NCBI GenBank assembly: GCA_964590195.1
Contig: CAZPWJ010000009.1
Span: forward strand, 18,953 to 82,952
Length of the DNA stretch: 64,000 bases
Reading direction: 5' to 3'
Origin: GCA-2731375 sp964590195
GTDB lineage: Bacteria > Pseudomonadota > Alphaproteobacteria > GCA-2731375
The translations under genes and the position numbers were made by a program. Of the stretch, positions 61,847 through 64,000 are shown piece by piece (the stretch's first letter is position 1; every line of letters starts with the position of its first letter). The notes under the pieces are model-generated. The model ran no database searches. It saw only the letters and a list, made by a program, of their open reading frames with translations, and was not told the DNA's origin.

Positions 61847-63472
61847 CTATCCACGGCGAACCTTGTAGCCGGCGGCCTCCCGGTCCCAGGCGGCGGCACT
61901 CAGCCCACGGTCGCGCAGCTTGTTCTTTTGGATCTTGGCGGTGGGCGTGGTGGGGATCTCGTCCACATACTCCACATATCGGGGCACCGCGAAATAGGGC
62001 ATGCGGGGGGTGGCATAATCCAACAGATCCTCGGGCGCGGGAGGTTCCACGCCGTCTTCCAGGATCAGGCAGATCAGCACCTCGTCCTCGCCGCCCTCCT
62101 CCGCCGCGACTGCGACGGCGGCGGCCTCCTTGACCGCCTCGTGATCCAGAAAGACGGCCTCGACCTCGAATGACGAGATGTTTTCGCCGCGCCTTCTGAT
62201 AGTGTCCTTGATACGGTCGATGTACCAGACGTAGCCGCGTTCATCCATGCGGCCCGCATCGCCGGTATGGAACCAGAAATTGCGCCAGGTCTCCACCGTG
62301 CGGTCGTGCATGCCGTTGTAGCCGGCCATGAAGCAATAGGCCTCTTTTTGACGCACCAGGATTTCGCCGACCTCGCCGGTGGGAACTTCCTCGTCCGTGT
62401 CCGGGTCGGCGATGATGACCTCGAAATACTCGTCCCAGACCTTGCCGGAACAGCCCGCTTCATCGGGCGCGTCCACGGGCCGGGCCACGGGCAGATTGCA
62501 TTCGGTCATGCCGAAGATTTCGTTGAACTTGGGAATGGCAAAACGGCTGCGCAAAGCCTCCAAGGTTTCGTCCGTCACCGGCACGGCGCAGACCATGCGC
62601 AGGTTATTGTCGGTGTCCGTATCCTTGGCCTCTTGGCGCAGGACGAAATCGTTCATCACGCCCAGCAGATTGGCCAGGGTGGCCCCATGTTCGCGGATAT
62701 CGTCGATCCAGGTGGTGGCCCGGAACTGCTTGACCATGACGGCGCTGCCCCCGGTTATCATGGTGGCATAGAACTGCATCAGGATGCCCTGGGCGTGAAA
62801 CAGCGGCATGGGGATGTAGTAAATATCCTCCGGCGTCATCCCTAGGTGAACCTGCATGCAATGGCCGAACAGATAGAGATGGCCGTGGGGCATCAGGGCG
62901 CCCTTGGACGGCCCGGTGGTGCCGGAGGTGAACATGATCATGCCCATATCCCGGTAGGTGACATCCACGTTAATTTCGTCGTCCGCGCCGGCCATGATCT
63001 CGTCAAAGCAGCGGATTTCGATACGCTTGAAGGCGGGCAGATTGTCCGGATCGTAAACGTCGGCGGGCACATAGACCGTTTGCATGTCGGGCACGGTGTC
63101 CTCGATCTCCGCCAGCCAGGGCAGGAATTCCGGCTCGAACACGCCAATGCGGGCCTTGGTGTTGGTCAGCACGTGGGTGAGAAAGGTGCCCTTCAGGGCG
63201 GTGTTGATGCCCACCAGCACGCCGCCGATGCGGCTGAGCCCGAACCAGGACCACAGATATTCCAGGCGGTTGTTCAGCATCACGGCGACATTGTCGCCAA
63301 AACCGACACCCAGGGCGGCATAGCCATTGCCGGCCCGGTTGGCCAGGGCATGGGCCTCGGCATAGGTGTGCATATGGCCGCGTTCAAACTGGATCAACGG
63401 CGCATCGGGCCGCGCCCGCGCCTGTTCCGCCAGAACCTTCCCCACAACCCAACCAGACTTATCCGTCGCCAT
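61847..63472 (-). CDS. AMP-forming acyl-CoA synthetase (crotonobetaine/caiC-like length)
   Basis: 541 residues, ANL superfamily. MFTSGTTGPSKGALMPHGHL, GMTECNLPVARPVDAPDEAG, WFHTGDAGRMDERGYVWYID, RIKDTIRRRGENISSFEVEA and a C-terminal TPTAKIQKNKLRDRG with the catalytic Lys. I chose ATG 63472, preceded by GGGAGAGG; the longer open frame upstream is not conserved. Activates a carboxylic acid in a beta-oxidation-type route. Its N-terminal VGINTALKGTFLTHVLTNTK matches many carnitine- and long-chain ligases, substrate not assigned. Confidence 0.9.
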   Translation of the reverse strand: MATDKSGWVVGKVLAEQARARPDAPLIQFERGHMHTYAEAHALANRAGNGYAALGVGFGDNVAVMLNNRLEYLWSWFGLSRIGGVLVGINTALKGTFLTHVLTNTKARIGVFEPEFLPWLAEIEDTVPDMQTVYVPADVYDPDNLPAFKRIEIRCFDEIMAGADDEINVDVTYRDMGMIMFTSGTTGPSKGALMPHGHLYLFGHCMQVHLGMTPEDIYYIPMPLFHAQGILMQFYATMITGGSAVMVKQFRATTWIDDIREHGATLANLLGVMNDFVLRQEAKDTDTDNNLRMVCAVPVTDETLEALRSRFAIPKFNEIFGMTECNLPVARPVDAPDEAGCSGKVWDEYFEVIIADPDTDEEVPTGEVGEILVRQKEAYCFMAGYNGMHDRTVETWRNFWFHTGDAGRMDERGYVWYIDRIKDTIRRRGENISSFEVEAVFLDHEAVKEAAAVAVAAEEGGEDEVLICLILEDGVEPPAPEDLLDYATPRMPYFAVPRYVEYVDEIPTTPTAKIQKNKLRDRGLSAAAWDREAAGYKVRRG

Positions 63473-63560
63473 GCCCTGCCTCTCCCGTATGTACGCTAAC
63501 CTCCATTTTGATAGCGTGGCTGGCGGGGGAAGGCAAATAGGCCGTGTTTCGCACGCTCCC

Positions 63561-63911
63561 TCACTGCGCAAAATTCGGCATGGGAAGATCGGCCAAACTA
63601 ACACCCAGAACCGCGCTGGCTTCTGCGGCATTCGAGACAACATGGATTTCCGTATCGAAGTCCGGATCGTTGGTGGCGAGTTCGGCGTAGAGCTTTCCAA
63701 TGATTTTCGCCATTTTATCTTCGACTAGAATGACGGCCAGCGTCCCTGGCGGGCGATTTCGATACACTGCGTCAGCAGCTCGCATTTGGCGCATTACATC
63801 GACAGTCAAATTGCTTAGATGAAGGCCCTGATCCAGGACTGCAAGCATGTGAAATTCTAGACTAAAGTCTGGGTCCGCCGAAACTTTGGCCATGAAGTCA
63901 ATATATTCCAC
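63561..63911 (-). CDS. small SpoIIAA-like / STAS-related protein, 5' end unclear
   Basis: From GTG 63911 the frame gives 116 residues, VEYIDFMAKVSADPDFSLEF then MLAVLDQGLHLSNLTVDV and LAVILVEDKMAKIIGKLYAE and SAVLGVSLADLPMPNFAQ, alternating strand/helix, in the style of SpoIIAA/STAS-like cytosolic proteins of unknown function. The typical first strand (ARLVVAWYEGRFEP) is encoded just upstream in frame, but it is preceded by TAG at 63956-63954 and, beyond it, MKWVSALTG from ATG 63983 (GGAAG upstream). So the gene may begin beyond the window's resolution, be broken by an amber codon, or follow another gene ending at that TAG. Confidence 0.5.
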   Translation of the reverse strand: MEYIDFMAKVSADPDFSLEFHMLAVLDQGLHLSNLTVDVMRQMRAADAVYRNRPPGTLAVILVEDKMAKIIGKLYAELATNDPDFDTEIHVVSNAAEASAVLGVSLADLPMPNFAQ

Positions 63912-64000
63912 CGGTTCGAAGCGCCCTTCATACCAGGCAACAACCAGCCGTGCCTATCCGGTTAACGCAGACACCCACTTCATGTAGGGTGCTTCCAATC

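Overview
The window looks like chromosomal DNA of a GC-rich alphaproteobacterium, probably of the Rhodospirillales kind. This is inferred from the GC-rich codon use, the style of the gene families, and the palindromic CCGGG-TCAAG-CCCGG type intergenic repeats that are common in alphaproteobacteria. Genes are densely packed in short directional operons. I see no rRNA or tRNA gene, insertion sequence, phage gene, CRISPR array or origin.

Left part (1-16.7 kb): an AsmA-like protein running off the edge; two divergent citrate-synthase-family genes, one carrying its own helix-turn-helix; an amidase; gpsA; an EVE-domain gene broken by an amber codon; an acyl-CoA synthetase; an amidohydrolase; and a minus-strand operon for lipid or acyl-CoA work (HbpS-like, an unusual solute-binding fold protein, SDR, DUF35 and a thiolase-like protein lacking the usual cysteine). 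An MFS transporter and a class III cyclase with an N-terminal START-like domain follow.

Middle part (16.7-43.3 kb): a six-gene minus-strand Liv-type ABC operon with a built-in AMP-forming CoA ligase and a PaaK-like ligase at its end, best read as uptake plus CoA activation of a carboxylic, perhaps aromatic, acid. Then come an SDR, aconitase, a DUF1223 protein, nitroreductase, an arginine-deiminase-fold protein, two PPOX-fold proteins, a sulfotransferase, a two-subunit B12-dependent mutase with a crotonase-family partner, a large multi-PAS hybrid histidine kinase, and wecB-wecC. wecB appears to start with ATT.

Core (43.4-54.9 kb): the most interesting region. A complete class I, ATP-dependent benzoyl-CoA reductase (bcrC-bcrB-bcrA-bcrD) with its 2x[4Fe-4S] ferredoxin reads leftward. 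Divergently, korA-korB (2-oxoacid:ferredoxin oxidoreductase) is translationally coupled to a ferritin-like diiron protein and a GNAT acetyltransferase, followed by a cysteine-free Rrf2 regulator and an M20 peptidase. The layout suggests one anaerobic aromatic-ring-reduction island: KorAB reduces ferredoxin, ferredoxin feeds the ATP-driven reductase, and the coupled genes may protect and regulate this oxygen-sensitive machinery. The later ring-cleavage genes (dch, had, oah type) are not recognisable here.

Right part (54.9-64 kb): further acyl-CoA genes (PaaG-like crotonase, SDR, two more crotonases, quinone oxidoreductase, a methyltransferase, two AMP-forming ligases). Two paired palindromic repeat loci lie here, and a small SpoIIAA-like gene with an unclear 5' end sits at the edge. 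In all the window holds five acyl-CoA-ligase-type genes and four crotonases, so it is strongly biased to CoA-thioester catabolism.
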